Shown one piece after another: positions 50,415 to 61,997 of a stretch of DNA of 64,000 nucleotides (position 1 is the first letter of the stretch; each line of letters starts with the position of its first letter). The notes beneath the pieces are model-generated. The model was not told where the DNA came from. It saw nothing but the letters and a program-made list of their open reading frames with translations, and made no database searches. This DNA is from Vogesella urethralis. GTDB lineage: Bacteria > Pseudomonadota > Gammaproteobacteria > Burkholderiales > Chromobacteriaceae. A program made the translations under genes and the position numbers. Where the stretch lies: positions 83,224-147,223 of the forward strand of contig NZ_VMDW02000135.1 of assembly GCF_007644045.2 (NCBI RefSeq), read 5' to 3'.

Positions 50415-51440
50415 GTGAACACTTCCCGCTTCAGCCTGCTCGCCTGCCTTGCCGCACTCAGCGGCCCCGGCCTGGCCGCCCCGCTCGCCACACTGGTGCT
50501 GGGCAGCCAGTCGCACAGTGCCAGCTACCAAAGCCAGGGCGTAGTGCAGGCGCAACGCAGCGCACAGTTGTCGGTACCGGTGGCCGGCCGCCTTACCCAG
50601 CTACCGGTCCGTGCCGGCGACAACGTGAAGGCCGGTGCCTTGCTGGCACGGGTAGACGGCGAGGCCGCCCAACAGTCGGCCAGCGCCAGCCAGGCGCAGA
50701 TTGCGGCCGCGCAGGCGCAGCTGGAGCAGGCGCGGCGCGAGTTCGCCCGCACCCAAAAGCTGGCCGCACAAAATTTCATCAGCGCATCGGCACTGGACAG
50801 CGCCCAGGCGCAGCTGAAAACCGCCGAAGCGCAGGCACGCGCGCAGATCGCCGCCGCCCGTGCCGCCGGTGCCCAGGCCGGCCTATACCAGCTGAGCGCG
50901 CCGTTTGCCGGCACCATCGCCCGCGTCAATGGCGACCTGGGCGCGCTGGCCATGCCGGGTCAAGCCATCGTCGAGCTGTACGATGGCAGCGCGCTGCGCG
51001 TGGAAGTGCAGCTGCCGGCCAGCGTGTACAACAAGGTGAACCAGCAGGCCGCGCCCACGCTCAACTGGCGCGGCCAGGCGCTGAAGGTTGGCCGCATCGA
51101 ATGGTTTCCGGCAACCGACGCCAGCAGCCAGACCCGCACCGTGCGCGTCAACCTGCAAGCCGGCAGCCCGGTGCCGGTAGGCGAAATGGTGCAAGCGGGC
51201 TTCACCCTGCACGGCAGCGACAGCCAGCTACGGGTGCCGGCAGCCGCCGTCAGCCGCCAGCGCGAGTTTGACGCTGTCTATATCGTGGAGGGTAACGGCC
51301 GGCCCAGCCTGCGCTATGTGCGGCTGGGCAGCGCCGAAAACGGTAGCTTCCCGGTGCTGGCCGGCCTGCGTGCCGGTGAACGCATCGCCGCCAACGCCGA
51401 ACAGGCTGCCGCACTGACCCGCACACCAGGAGCACGCTGA
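50415..51440 (+). CDS. RND efflux periplasmic adaptor protein (MFP)
   Basis: The 341-residue adaptor connects an RND pump to an outer-membrane channel. It has an N-terminal signal peptide (LLACLAALSGPGLA), a lipoyl/biotin-like domain, an Ala/Gln-rich alpha-hairpin (about 80-150) and a beta-barrel (TRTVRVNLQAGSPVPVGE). The start is GTG (50415) after GGAG. It holds a 12-mer copy (51084, LKVGRI) and overlaps the pump by one base. Confidence 0.9.
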   Translation: MNTSRFSLLACLAALSGPGLAAPLATLVLGSQSHSASYQSQGVVQAQRSAQLSVPVAGRLTQLPVRAGDNVKAGALLARVDGEAAQQSASASQAQIAAAQAQLEQARREFARTQKLAAQNFISASALDSAQAQLKTAEAQARAQIAAARAAGAQAGLYQLSAPFAGTIARVNGDLGALAMPGQAIVELYDGSALRVEVQLPASVYNKVNQQAAPTLNWRGQALKVGRIEWFPATDASSQTRTVRVNLQAGSPVPVGEMVQAGFTLHGSDSQLRVPAAAVSRQREFDAVYIVEGNGRPSLRYVRLGSAENGSFPVLAGLRAGERIAANAEQAAALTRTPGAR

Positions 51441-54400
51441 TGGATACCCCGCACAAGCTGGGCATCGCCGGCCGCCTGGCCGCGTTTTTCCAGCACGCCC
51501 GCATTACCCCGCTGATTGCCCTGTTGGCGCTGCTGCTGGGGCTATTCGCCGTGCTGGTCACGCCGCGCGAAGAAGAGCCGCAGATCAACGTCACCATGGC
51601 CAATGTGCTGATCCCCTTCCCCGGCGCCAGTGCGGAAAGCGTGGAAAGCCTGGTGGCGCAACCGGCAGAACAGGTACTGGGCCAGATCGACGGCGTGGAT
51701 CACCTGTACGCCGTCAGCCGGCCGGGCATGGCTATCCTGACCGTACAGTTCAAGGTGGGTGTACCGCGCATCGACGCGCTGGTGCGGCTATACGACACGG
51801 TACACAGCCACGCCGACTGGCTGCCGCAGGGCCTGGGCGTGGGCCAGCCGCTGATCAAACCGAAGGGCATCGATGACGTACCCATCGTCACCTTTACCCT
51901 GCACGCACGCGACCGGACTTTGGGCAGCCTGGACCTGGAACGCATCGCCCACGCGCTGGAAGGCGAGCTCAAACGCGTGCCCGGTACCCGCGAAGTGGCT
52001 ACCCTCGGCGGCCCCGGCCACGCCATCAACGTGAGCCTGCTACCGCAGAAGCTGCAAGCCACCGGCCTGACCGTGGACGACCTGCGCCAGGCACTGACGG
52101 CGGCCAACCAGGCGCTGCCGCTGGGGCAAACCGTCAACCGCCAGGCCATCACCGTGGAGGCCGGGCCGTTCCTGCAAAACGCCGAGCAAGTGGCCAGCCT
52201 GATCGTGGCGGTACGCAACGGGCGCCCGCTGTACCTGCGCGACGTGGCCGAGGTCAGCGCCGGCGCGCAGCAGCCCAGCCGTTACGTATGGTACGGCGAC
52301 GCCAAGGGCAGCACCCCGGCCATTACCCTCAGCGTCACCAAGCAGGCGGGCCGCAACGCGGTGGACATCGCCGACGCGCTGGCGCAGCGCGTGGCGCAGC
52401 TGCACGGCACGCTGCTGCCGGATAATGTCGAGGTCACGCTCACCCGCAACTACGGCGCTACCGCCAACGACAAGGCGCAGAAGCTGATCCAGAAACTGGG
52501 CTTCGCCACCGCCTCGGTGGTTGCGCTGGTGCTGCTGGCGCTGGGCCGGCGCGAGGCCGCCATCGTCGGCGTCGCCGTCATCCTCACCCTGACCGCCACG
52601 CTGTTTGCTTCCTGGGCCTGGGGCTTCACGCTGAACCGGGTGTCGCTGTTTGCGCTGATCTTCTCCATCGGCATCCTGGTGGACGACGCCATCGTGGTGG
52701 TGGAAAACATCCACCGTCATCGCCAGCTGGACCCGTCAGCGCCGCTGACGGCGCTGATTCCGCGCGCGGTGGACGAGGTTGGCGGCCCCACCATCCTGGC
52801 CACGCTCACCGTGATTGCCGCCCTGCTGCCGATGGCCTTCGTGTCCGGCCTGATGGGCCCGTACATGAGCCCAATCCCGATCAATGCCTCGATGGGCATG
52901 CTGATCTCGCTGGCCATTGCCTTTGTGCTAACGCCGTGGCTGGCGCAGCGCTGGCTGCCACGGCAACACCAGCACCACGACGGTTTGTCTGCCCGCCTGC
53001 AACCGTTGGCCGCGCGGCTGTTTGCCCCGTTCCTGCACGCCCGGCACGGTGCCCGCGCACGCAGCCTGCTGCTGCTGGGCGTGGCCGGCATGGTGGCGCT
53101 GTCGCTGGCGCTGCCGGTAGCCAAGCTGGTGGTACTGAAAATGCTGCCATTCGATAACAAATCCGAGCTGCAGCTGGTGGTAGACATGCCGGCCGGCGCC
53201 CCGCTGGAAGACACCGCGGCGGTGATGCAAAGCCTGGGCAACTGGCTGGGCCAGCAGCCCGAGGTGGTGAACTACCAGGCCTACGCCGGCACCGCCGCGC
53301 CGATCAACTTCAACGGCCTGGTGCGCCAGTACTATCTGCGCAGCGGCTTTGAAAGCGGCGACATCCTGATCAACCTGCAAGACAAACACCAGCGCCACGA
53401 GTCCAGCCACCGCTTGGCGCTGCGCTACCGCCCGGCGCTGGAACAGATCGCCCGCCACTACGGCGCCCGCATCAAACTGGTAGAGGTACCGCCCGGCCCG
53501 CCGGTGATGGCGCCCATCGTGGCTGAGGTCTACGGCCCGTCCGCCGCCGGCCGTGCCGGCGTGGCGCAGCAACTGGAGGCCGTGTTCAAGCGCAGCCCGC
53601 ACATCGTGGACGTAGACAGCACCGTGCAGCCGCAAGGCCCGCGCACCCTGCTGCTGATCGACCGCGAAAAAGCCATGCAGCGCGGCGTGCCGCAAGCGGC
53701 CATTGTCAGCACCTTGGCCGCCGGGCTAGCCGGCGACAACGCCACCTGGCTGCGCGACCTCAGCAAGTACGCGGTGCCGGTACAGCTGCGCCTGCCGCAA
53801 GCGTTGCAGGGCGATACCCACGCGCTGCTGGCGCTGCCGGTCCGCGCCGGCGACGGCAGCGTGATGCCGCTGTCGGAGCTGGTAAAAGCGGTGCCGGCCG
53901 ACACCGAGCGCCCGCGCCTGCGCAAGGACGGCATGGCGGTGGACTACGTGACCGGCGACATGGCCGGCGGCGAAGACAGCCCGCTATACGGCATGTTTGC
54001 CCTGCGCGGCCAACTGGCGACCATCCAGACCGCCAACCTGCAGCCGCTGGGCGAGTACTTCATCCGGCAGCCGGCCGACCCGCAACGCGAATACGCCATC
54101 AAGTGGGACGGCGAATGGCAGATCACCTATGAAACCTTCCGCGACATGGGCGCCGCCTACGCCGTGGGCCTGGTGCTGATCTACCTGCTGGTGGTGGCGC
54201 ACTTTGGCTCCTACCTGATGCCGCTGATCATCATGGCGCCGATTCCGCTAACGCTGGTGGGCGTCATGCCCGGCCACGCGCTGCTGGGCGCGCCGTTCAC
54301 CGCCACCAGCATGATCGGCATGATCGCGCTGGCCGGCATCATCGTGCGCAATTCCATCCTGCTGGTGGACTTCATCCGGCTGGAAGTAGCCGCCGGTAGC

Positions 54401-54634
54401 GCGCTGGCCGACGCGGTGGTGCGCTCGGCCGCCACCCGCGCGCAGCCCATCGCGCTGACCGGCCTGGCCGCCATGATCGGCGCGCTGTTCATCCTGGACG
54501 ACCCCATTTTCAACGGGCTGGCCATCTCGCTGATCTTCGGCATTTTCGTGTCCACCCTGCTGACGCTGGTGGTCATCCCGCTGCTCTATTACATGGCCCA
54601 CCGCGGCCAAACTCAGGAAAGCACCACACCATGA
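51440..54634 (+). CDS. RND efflux transporter permease
   Basis: The 1064-residue inner-membrane pump of the AcrB/HAE1-like superfamily has the usual first TM, two large periplasmic loops and about twelve membrane segments. The proton-relay Asp pair is in TM4 (GILVDDAIVVVENIHRH, near residue 410). The second half shows IALAGIIVRNSILLVDFI. It is followed by an overlapping DUF2892 gene. Substrate is unknown; the sulfur-transferase neighbours suggest export of a sulfur-linked compound, not a standard antibiotic. Confidence 0.93.
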   Translation: MDTPHKLGIAGRLAAFFQHARITPLIALLALLLGLFAVLVTPREEEPQINVTMANVLIPFPGASAESVESLVAQPAEQVLGQIDGVDHLYAVSRPGMAILTVQFKVGVPRIDALVRLYDTVHSHADWLPQGLGVGQPLIKPKGIDDVPIVTFTLHARDRTLGSLDLERIAHALEGELKRVPGTREVATLGGPGHAINVSLLPQKLQATGLTVDDLRQALTAANQALPLGQTVNRQAITVEAGPFLQNAEQVASLIVAVRNGRPLYLRDVAEVSAGAQQPSRYVWYGDAKGSTPAITLSVTKQAGRNAVDIADALAQRVAQLHGTLLPDNVEVTLTRNYGATANDKAQKLIQKLGFATASVVALVLLALGRREAAIVGVAVILTLTATLFASWAWGFTLNRVSLFALIFSIGILVDDAIVVVENIHRHRQLDPSAPLTALIPRAVDEVGGPTILATLTVIAALLPMAFVSGLMGPYMSPIPINASMGMLISLAIAFVLTPWLAQRWLPRQHQHHDGLSARLQPLAARLFAPFLHARHGARARSLLLLGVAGMVALSLALPVAKLVVLKMLPFDNKSELQLVVDMPAGAPLEDTAAVMQSLGNWLGQQPEVVNYQAYAGTAAPINFNGLVRQYYLRSGFESGDILINLQDKHQRHESSHRLALRYRPALEQIARHYGARIKLVEVPPGPPVMAPIVAEVYGPSAAGRAGVAQQLEAVFKRSPHIVDVDSTVQPQGPRTLLLIDREKAMQRGVPQAAIVSTLAAGLAGDNATWLRDLSKYAVPVQLRLPQALQGDTHALLALPVRAGDGSVMPLSELVKAVPADTERPRLRKDGMAVDYVTGDMAGGEDSPLYGMFALRGQLATIQTANLQPLGEYFIRQPADPQREYAIKWDGEWQITYETFRDMGAAYAVGLVLIYLLVVAHFGSYLMPLIIMAPIPLTLVGVMPGHALLGAPFTATSMIGMIALAGIIVRNSILLVDFIRLEVAAGSALADAVVRSAATRAQPIALTGLAAMIGALFILDDPIFNGLAISLIFGIFVSTLLTLVVIPLLYYMAHRGQTQESTTP

Positions 54635-54858
54635 CCATCGAACGCGCCATCCGCTTTTTTGCCGGCTGCATGATTTTGCTGTCGCTCGCACTGGGCGCCA
54701 GCGCCAGCCCGCTGTTTGTCAGCCCCAACTGGCTGTGGCTAACCGCCTTTGTCGGCGCCAACCTGCTGCAGTACGCGCTAAGCAACTTCTGCCCGCTGGC
54801 GCTGCTGCTGAAAAAACTGGGGGTTCCGGAACAGGCTGCGTGCGGCCTTCAGAAATGA
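54631..54858 (+). CDS. DUF2892 small membrane protein
   Basis: The 75-residue protein has two membrane segments (FFAGCMILLSLALGASAS and LWLTAFVGANLLQYALSN) and a CPL motif (NFCPLALLLKKLG). The family is often fused to rhodaneses such as YgaP. It overlaps the RND stop by four bases and precedes another rhodanese, so it fits a membrane persulfide-handling unit. Confidence 0.87.
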   Translation: MTIERAIRFFAGCMILLSLALGASASPLFVSPNWLWLTAFVGANLLQYALSNFCPLALLLKKLGVPEQAACGLQK

Positions 54859-54938
54859 TTTATTGCTGTCGATAACATTAGCGGCAGTGATACCCCACTG
54901 TCCGATAACAATATCCAACGAACACACAAGGACGGGCC

Positions 54939-55271
54939 ATGATCCACTGGTTGAAAAAACTGTTCGGTGCCCCGGCAAAACCGGTAGCAGCCATCCCGCA
55001 AGGGGCATTGATCATCGATGTACGCGAACAAGGGGAATTTGCCAGCGGCCACGCCGCCGGCGCCATCAACATTCCACTGGGCCAGCTGGCCAGCCGCATC
55101 GACTGGCTGAAACAGCAAAAACCACCGGCGCTACTGCTGTACTGCGCCAGCGGCATGCGCTCGGCCATGGCCTGCAAGCAGCTGCAAAGCGCCGGCTTTG
55201 CCAATGTGCAAAACGCCGGCAACCAGGCGCGGCTGGCGGCGTTGCTGAATCGGCAGCGCCAGGCCGCCTGA
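54939..55271 (+). CDS. Rhodanese-like protein
   Basis: The 110-residue rhodanese has active cysteine C69 (LYCASGMRS), preceded by IIDVREQGEFASGHAAGAIN. A short amphipathic start (MIHWLKKLFG) could touch the membrane. It ends the RND-DUF2892 group, and no further sulfur genes follow. Confidence 0.9.
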   Translation: MIHWLKKLFGAPAKPVAAIPQGALIIDVREQGEFASGHAAGAINIPLGQLASRIDWLKQQKPPALLLYCASGMRSAMACKQLQSAGFANVQNAGNQARLAALLNRQRQAA

Positions 55272-55305
55272 GCGGGTAACGCGGGAAAAGGTAGCCCGGC
55301 TGGCA

Positions 55306-55364
55306 CCCCGGATAAGGCGCAGCCGCATCCGGGAACCGACCCGATAAGGCACAGCCGCATCCGG
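55306..55364. repeat. Tandem REP-like hairpins (GATAAGGC...GCATCCGG)
   Basis: Two adjacent copies of about 27-30 bases: CCCGGATAAGGCGCAGCC, GCATCCGGG, then CCCGATAAGGCACAGCC, GCATCCGGGG. In the first copy CCCGGAT pairs with ATCCGGG to form a hairpin. Confidence 0.75.
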
Positions 55365-55390
55365 GGCAAACCGCCGCCATGCGGGTTGGG

Positions 55391-55482
55391 CAATGTGCAA
55401 CGCGCCCACCACACGCACCCCATTCCCTGTGCACACAACGGTGGGCACGGCCTGTGGCCTTTGCCCACCCTACCAAGCTGAC
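55391..55482. repeat. REP-like palindromic repeat, copy 1
   Basis: Contains GGTGGGCACGGCC facing GGCCTTTGCCCACC, followed by ACCAAGCT. An imperfect direct copy starts at 55534. Confidence 0.72.
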
Positions 55483-55533
55483 GGGTACGACAACCCGCCG
55501 CCACGACAGGGGGGGCAAAGCGTAGGGGGGGCA

Positions 55534-55627
55534 AAGCGCAGCGTGCCCACCACCCTCACCTCACGCCTCTTCCTCATGGACGCAACGGTGGGCGCGGCCT
55601 GCGGCATTTGCCCACCTCACCAAGCTA
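55534..55627. repeat. REP-like palindromic repeat, copy 2
   Basis: Imperfect direct copy of 55391-55482, with GGTGGGCGCGGCC facing GGCATTTGCCCACC. It ends at ACCAAGCTAGC, where the exporter gene's stop codon is found. Confidence 0.72.
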
Positions 55628-56242
55628 GCGCCTTGCCAGCAGCAGCCCCAAGCCGGCACCACCCAGCAGTACGCTGCAGCTGCGGTTAAACACACGTTGG
55701 CCGCGCGGCGTGGCGAACCAGCGCTTCAACTGCACGCCCAGCGCGGCGTACACGCCGATGGCCACCCATTCCAGCAGCAGGAAAGCCACGCCCAGTTGCA
55801 GGAACTGCGGCGCCACCGGCTGGGCGGTATCGACAAACTGCGGCAAAAAGGCAGTAAAGATCAGGATGGCTTTCGGGTTGCCGGCGGCTACCCACAGCTC
55901 TTGCCGCATCAGCTCACGCAGGCCTTGCTGCGGGCGGGTATCGGCTGGGCCGCTAAGGCTGCCGGCGCGCCACAGCTGCCACGCTAGCCAGAACAGGTAG
56001 CCGGCGCCAGCCAGCTTGATGGCGGTAAACAGCAACACCGAGCCTTGCAGTACCACCGCCAGCCCGGTGGCCGCCAGCGCAATCATCACCGCAAACGCCA
56101 GCAAACGGCCGACGCCCGCCACGCACGCGGTACGGAAGCCGTAACGGGTGGCGTTGCTGATCGACAGCAGGTTATTGGGGCCGGGGGCGAGGTTGAGGGC
56201 AAAACAGGCGGGCAGGAACAGCAGCAAGGTGGCAAGCGACAT
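55625..56242 (-). CDS. LysE/RhtB-family exporter
   Basis: The 205-residue protein has about six TM segments, the signature LNLAPGPNNLLSISNATRYG near residue 18 and AAGNPKAILIFTAFLPQF near 120. The ATG at 56240-56242 follows CCGGAG. It is similar in family, not close in sequence, to the exporter at 44.4 kb. No regulator is adjacent. Confidence 0.88.
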   Translation of the reverse strand: MSLATLLLFLPACFALNLAPGPNNLLSISNATRYGFRTACVAGVGRLLAFAVMIALAATGLAVVLQGSVLLFTAIKLAGAGYLFWLAWQLWRAGSLSGPADTRPQQGLRELMRQELWVAAGNPKAILIFTAFLPQFVDTAQPVAPQFLQLGVAFLLLEWVAIGVYAALGVQLKRWFATPRGQRVFNRSCSVLLGGAGLGLLLARR

Positions 56243-56262
56243 GGCGGGCTCCGGTAAAGAAC

Positions 56263-56274
56263 AAGGTTGGCCGC
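56263..56274 (+). repeat. Copy of the recurrent 12-mer AAGGTTGGCCGC
   Basis: Exact copy 20 bases upstream of the exporter start, in its leader. Confidence 0.88.
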
Positions 56275-56381
56275 AAGGGCATAGCGTTAACTTATCGTTA
56301 TGCCACTGTCGCGCGCAAGAAAAACCCGCCGGCAGGCGGCGGGTGATTGCAACAACGGGCAACGCTTGCCCGGGCCAGCCG

Positions 56382-56825
56382 TCAGGCCGGCTGGCGTTTC
56401 AGCTTGAGCTTGCCGGACAGCCAGGTGTGGTCGTAGCTGACGATCTCGAACGGGTTGCCGAACGGGTCCACAAACGAAATCGCGCAGAAAAAACCATGGT
56501 CGTGCACGCTGTCGCGGGCGATGGTCTGGCCGTCGCGGTTCAGCACCCGCTCGCCGGCCAGCTGGTCGATCCACTCCAGAAAGTCCTGCCCGCTCACCAC
56601 AAACGCCACCGCACCGGCCAGGCAGCCGGCGCCCGGTTCTTCGGTGACTGCCAGGCGCACGGTGCCGCTGGGGTTGGCCAGCATCATGGCGCTGTGCGGG
56701 CCTTGCTGGCCCTGTTTGTAACGCGGGTCCGGCGACAGCCCCAGTACGCGGTCGTACCACTCTACGGCCTTGGCGCCGTCGCTGACGCGGATGTGGATAT
56801 GGTCGATCTTGCCTAGCGTTAACAT
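56382..56825 (-). CDS. VOC-family (glyoxalase/dioxygenase-fold) protein
   Basis: This is a single VOC domain of 147 residues. The metal-site residues are plausible: H9/H11 in KIDHIHIRVSD, H109 region in VHDHGFFC, and E of NPFEIVSYDH. The trailing SYDHTW pattern resembles ring-cleaving dioxygenase-like VOC proteins. AAGGGG precedes the ATG. Substrate is unknown. Confidence 0.82.
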   Translation of the reverse strand: MLTLGKIDHIHIRVSDGAKAVEWYDRVLGLSPDPRYKQGQQGPHSAMMLANPSGTVRLAVTEEPGAGCLAGAVAFVVSGQDFLEWIDQLAGERVLNRDGQTIARDSVHDHGFFCAISFVDPFGNPFEIVSYDHTWLSGKLKLKRQPA

Positions 56826-56892
56826 GCTTTCCCCTTGTGCAGGCTGCCAGCATGCAGCCCGTTGACTGATTCTAACCGCATTTGCCGGCCGC

Positions 56893-59718
<2,826 letters not shown>

Positions 59719-59959
59719 GCCTGTCTCACCGTGAATCGGGGAACCTGCTACTATACCGGACTTATCGCAGCCGGCTCCAGCCGCCTTTGGCTGACGGTGG
59801 CAAAACATGCTGTACCGCGGCCAGCCCCCAGCCGGCAGCCAGCCGCACAGCACACGGCAACACGCTGTCACAAGCAGCGCGGGCAAAGCCCGCTACACTG
59901 CCGGTTTCGCGCCATGATCACGTGGCCACGCGCTGTACATCACCACCTACCGACACACT

Positions 59960-61327
59960 ATGACTGCACTTGAACTGCGCGCCAGCCTGGGGCTGGCCGG
60001 TGTTTACGCCCTGCGCATGCTGGGCATGTTCCTCATCCTGCCCGTGTTCGCCCTGTACGCCACCACGCTGCACGGCGCCGACAACCACGCCCTGATCGGC
60101 ATTGCGCTGGGCAGCTACGGCCTGGTGCAGGCGCTGCTGCAGCTGCCGCTGGGCATGCTGTCCGACAAGGTTGGCCGCAAGAAAGTGATCTACGCCGGCC
60201 TGCTGCTGTTTGCCGCCGGCAGCTTCATCGCCGCCCAGGCAGACGACATCTATTGGCTGACCGTGGGCCGCGTGGTACAGGGCGCCGGCGCCATCTCGGC
60301 CGCCATCACCGCGCTGCTGGCCGACCTTACCCGCGAAGAGATCCGCACCCGCGCCATGGCAATGATCGGCATGAGCATCGGCACCACCTTTGCCGTGAGC
60401 CTGGTGCTGGGCCCGTTGCTGGCCAAGCACATCGGCGTGGACGGCATCTTCACCCTCACCGGCGTGCTGTCGCTGCTGGCACTGCTGGGCGTGTGGAAAA
60501 TCATCCCCGACCCGGTGGTATCGCGCTTTCATTCCGACACCGGCACCAATACCGCCCGCCTGCCCGCCGTACTGCGCCACCCGCAGCTGCTGCGCCTGAA
60601 CTACGGCATTTTTGCGCTGCACGCCGCGCAGATGGCCATGTTCGTCACCATGCCGTTTGCGCTGACCAGCACCGGCGGCCTGGACAAATCCGAGCACTGG
60701 ATGGTGTACCTGCCGGTGGTGGTGGCCGGTTTCTTCCTGATGGTGCCGGCCATCATCTACGGCGAGAAAAAAGCCAAGCTCAAGCAGGTGTTCGTGGCGG
60801 CCGTGGCGCTGATGACCGCCGCCCAGCTGGGCATGGCGCTGGCGCTGTCCAGCTTCTGGCTGATCGTTACCTGGCTGGCGCTGTACTTTATTGCCTTCAA
60901 TATTCTGGAAGCGACACTGCCGTCGCTGATCTCGAAAATCGCACCGGCGGACGCCAAGGGCACCGCCATCGGCGTGTATAATACGGCCCAATCGTTTGGC
61001 CTGTTCCTGGGCGCTGCCTTTGGCGGCTGGCTGTACAGCCGCTACGGTGCCGGCAGCGTGTTTGCCTTTACCAGCGTGCTGATGACCAGCTGGCTGTGGC
61101 TATCGTTCACCATGCAGCCGCCCAAGGCGGTAAAAACCCAGATGTTCCACATCGGCGACGACTGGCAAGGCGATGGCGACGCGCTGTCGCGCCAGCTGCT
61201 GGCCGTAGCGGGCGTCAGCGAAGTGGTGGTGATGCTGGACGAGCGCGTAGCCTACCTGAAGGTATCGCAGCAAGGCTGGGACGAAGCCAGCGCCCGCGCG
61301 CTGATCGCCGCCACCTACCCGGCCTGA
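59960..61327 (+). CDS. MFS transporter, YajR-like with C-terminal YAM-type domain
   Basis: The 455-residue protein has twelve membrane segments and the MFS loop motif LGMLSDKVGRKKVI near 70-83. The last 70 residues (VSEVVVMLDERVAYLKVSQQ, then GWDEASARALIAATYPA) form a small soluble ferredoxin-like domain as in YajR. It lies in the conserved uvrA-MFS-ssb order of Neisseriales and carries a 12-mer copy (60167, KVGRK). Substrate is unknown. Confidence 0.9.
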   Translation: MTALELRASLGLAGVYALRMLGMFLILPVFALYATTLHGADNHALIGIALGSYGLVQALLQLPLGMLSDKVGRKKVIYAGLLLFAAGSFIAAQADDIYWLTVGRVVQGAGAISAAITALLADLTREEIRTRAMAMIGMSIGTTFAVSLVLGPLLAKHIGVDGIFTLTGVLSLLALLGVWKIIPDPVVSRFHSDTGTNTARLPAVLRHPQLLRLNYGIFALHAAQMAMFVTMPFALTSTGGLDKSEHWMVYLPVVVAGFFLMVPAIIYGEKKAKLKQVFVAAVALMTAAQLGMALALSSFWLIVTWLALYFIAFNILEATLPSLISKIAPADAKGTAIGVYNTAQSFGLFLGAAFGGWLYSRYGAGSVFAFTSVLMTSWLWLSFTMQPPKAVKTQMFHIGDDWQGDGDALSRQLLAVAGVSEVVVMLDERVAYLKVSQQGWDEASARALIAATYPA

Positions 61328-61412
61328 CCCGCCCGGCAACAGGCAAAGCACCAAACATCTGCGGGCCGGCCCGGTGCCGGCCCCACCTTGACAAGATTGA
61401 CCGGAGGATTGC

Positions 61413-61868
61413 ATGAACAGCATTACTTTTGACGGCCGCCTGGCGGCAGACGCCGAGCTGCGTTACACCCCCAGCGGCGAACCGGTGCTGAGCTTCCGTG
61501 TAGCCAGCGACATCGGCTTTGGCGAACGCAAAACCACCAACTGGTTCAGCTGCCAGGTATGGGGCAAGCGCGGCGAATCGCTGAAAAACTACCTGGCCAA
61601 AGGCCAGCAGGTTACCGTTTACGGCCAGCTCACGCTGCGCGAATGGCAAGACAAGGAAGGCATCAAGCGCCTGTCGCCGGACGTACGCGTTAGCGAACTG
61701 ACGCTGCAAGGCGGCCGCCGCGACGACATGGCCCCGGCCGATGACGGCTACGGTGCCGCCCCGTCGCAGCGCTACGACGCCCCGTCCGCGCCGCCGGCTG
61801 CCCCGCGCCGCCAGGAGCCGAAACCGGCCCCGCGCATGGACGACATGGACGACGACATTCCGTTCTAG
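61413..61868 (+). CDS. ssb: Single-stranded DNA-binding protein SSB
   Basis: SSB is an essential replication and repair protein. The OB fold occupies residues 1-105. A Pro/Ala/Gln linker leads to the acidic C-terminal tip DDDIPF that recruits partner proteins. The 151-residue length is normal. Plus-strand order uvrA (opposite strand), MFS, ssb. Confidence 0.97.
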   Translation: MNSITFDGRLAADAELRYTPSGEPVLSFRVASDIGFGERKTTNWFSCQVWGKRGESLKNYLAKGQQVTVYGQLTLREWQDKEGIKRLSPDVRVSELTLQGGRRDDMAPADDGYGAAPSQRYDAPSAPPAAPRRQEPKPAPRMDDMDDDIPF

Positions 61869-61887
61869 GATGTACCAAGCCGCCTAG

Positions 61888-61939
61888 GTAAACAAAACCC
61901 CAGAAGACAATGTCTTTACTGGGGTTTTTTGTTGTTTAC
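61888..61939 (+). terminator. ssb terminator inside an extended inverted repeat
   Basis: ACCCCAG / CTGGGGT with an inner AAGACA/TGTCTT pairing is followed by TTTTTT. The dyad continues outwards to GTAAAC (61888-61893) and GTTTAC (61934-61939), which also occur next to the recombinase gene. Confidence 0.85.
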
Positions 61940-61963
61940 GTTTTTTGTGGTGCGGCCTATAAA

Positions 61964-61996
61964 GTTTACTATCGTATACCTGAACGATTGGTAAAC
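61964..61996. promoter_or_regulatory. Inverted GTTTAC/GTAAAC pair before the recombinase gene
   Basis: GTTTAC (61964-61969) and GTAAAC (61991-61996) flank a 21-base centre just upstream of the first recombinase ATG. With the two further GTTTAC/GTAAAC hexamers at 61888 and 61934 they could mark the element's end, recombinase binding sites or an autoregulatory operator. Confidence 0.5.
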
Positions 61997-61997
61997 A

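Larger units (their letters stand above)
55272..55624. other. Repeat-filled intergenic region
   Basis: No gene is seen in this 353-base gap. It is occupied by two kinds of REP-like repeats (separate entries). The two units flank a G-rich tract near 55509-55530 containing GCAAAGCG twice. Confidence 0.7.
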
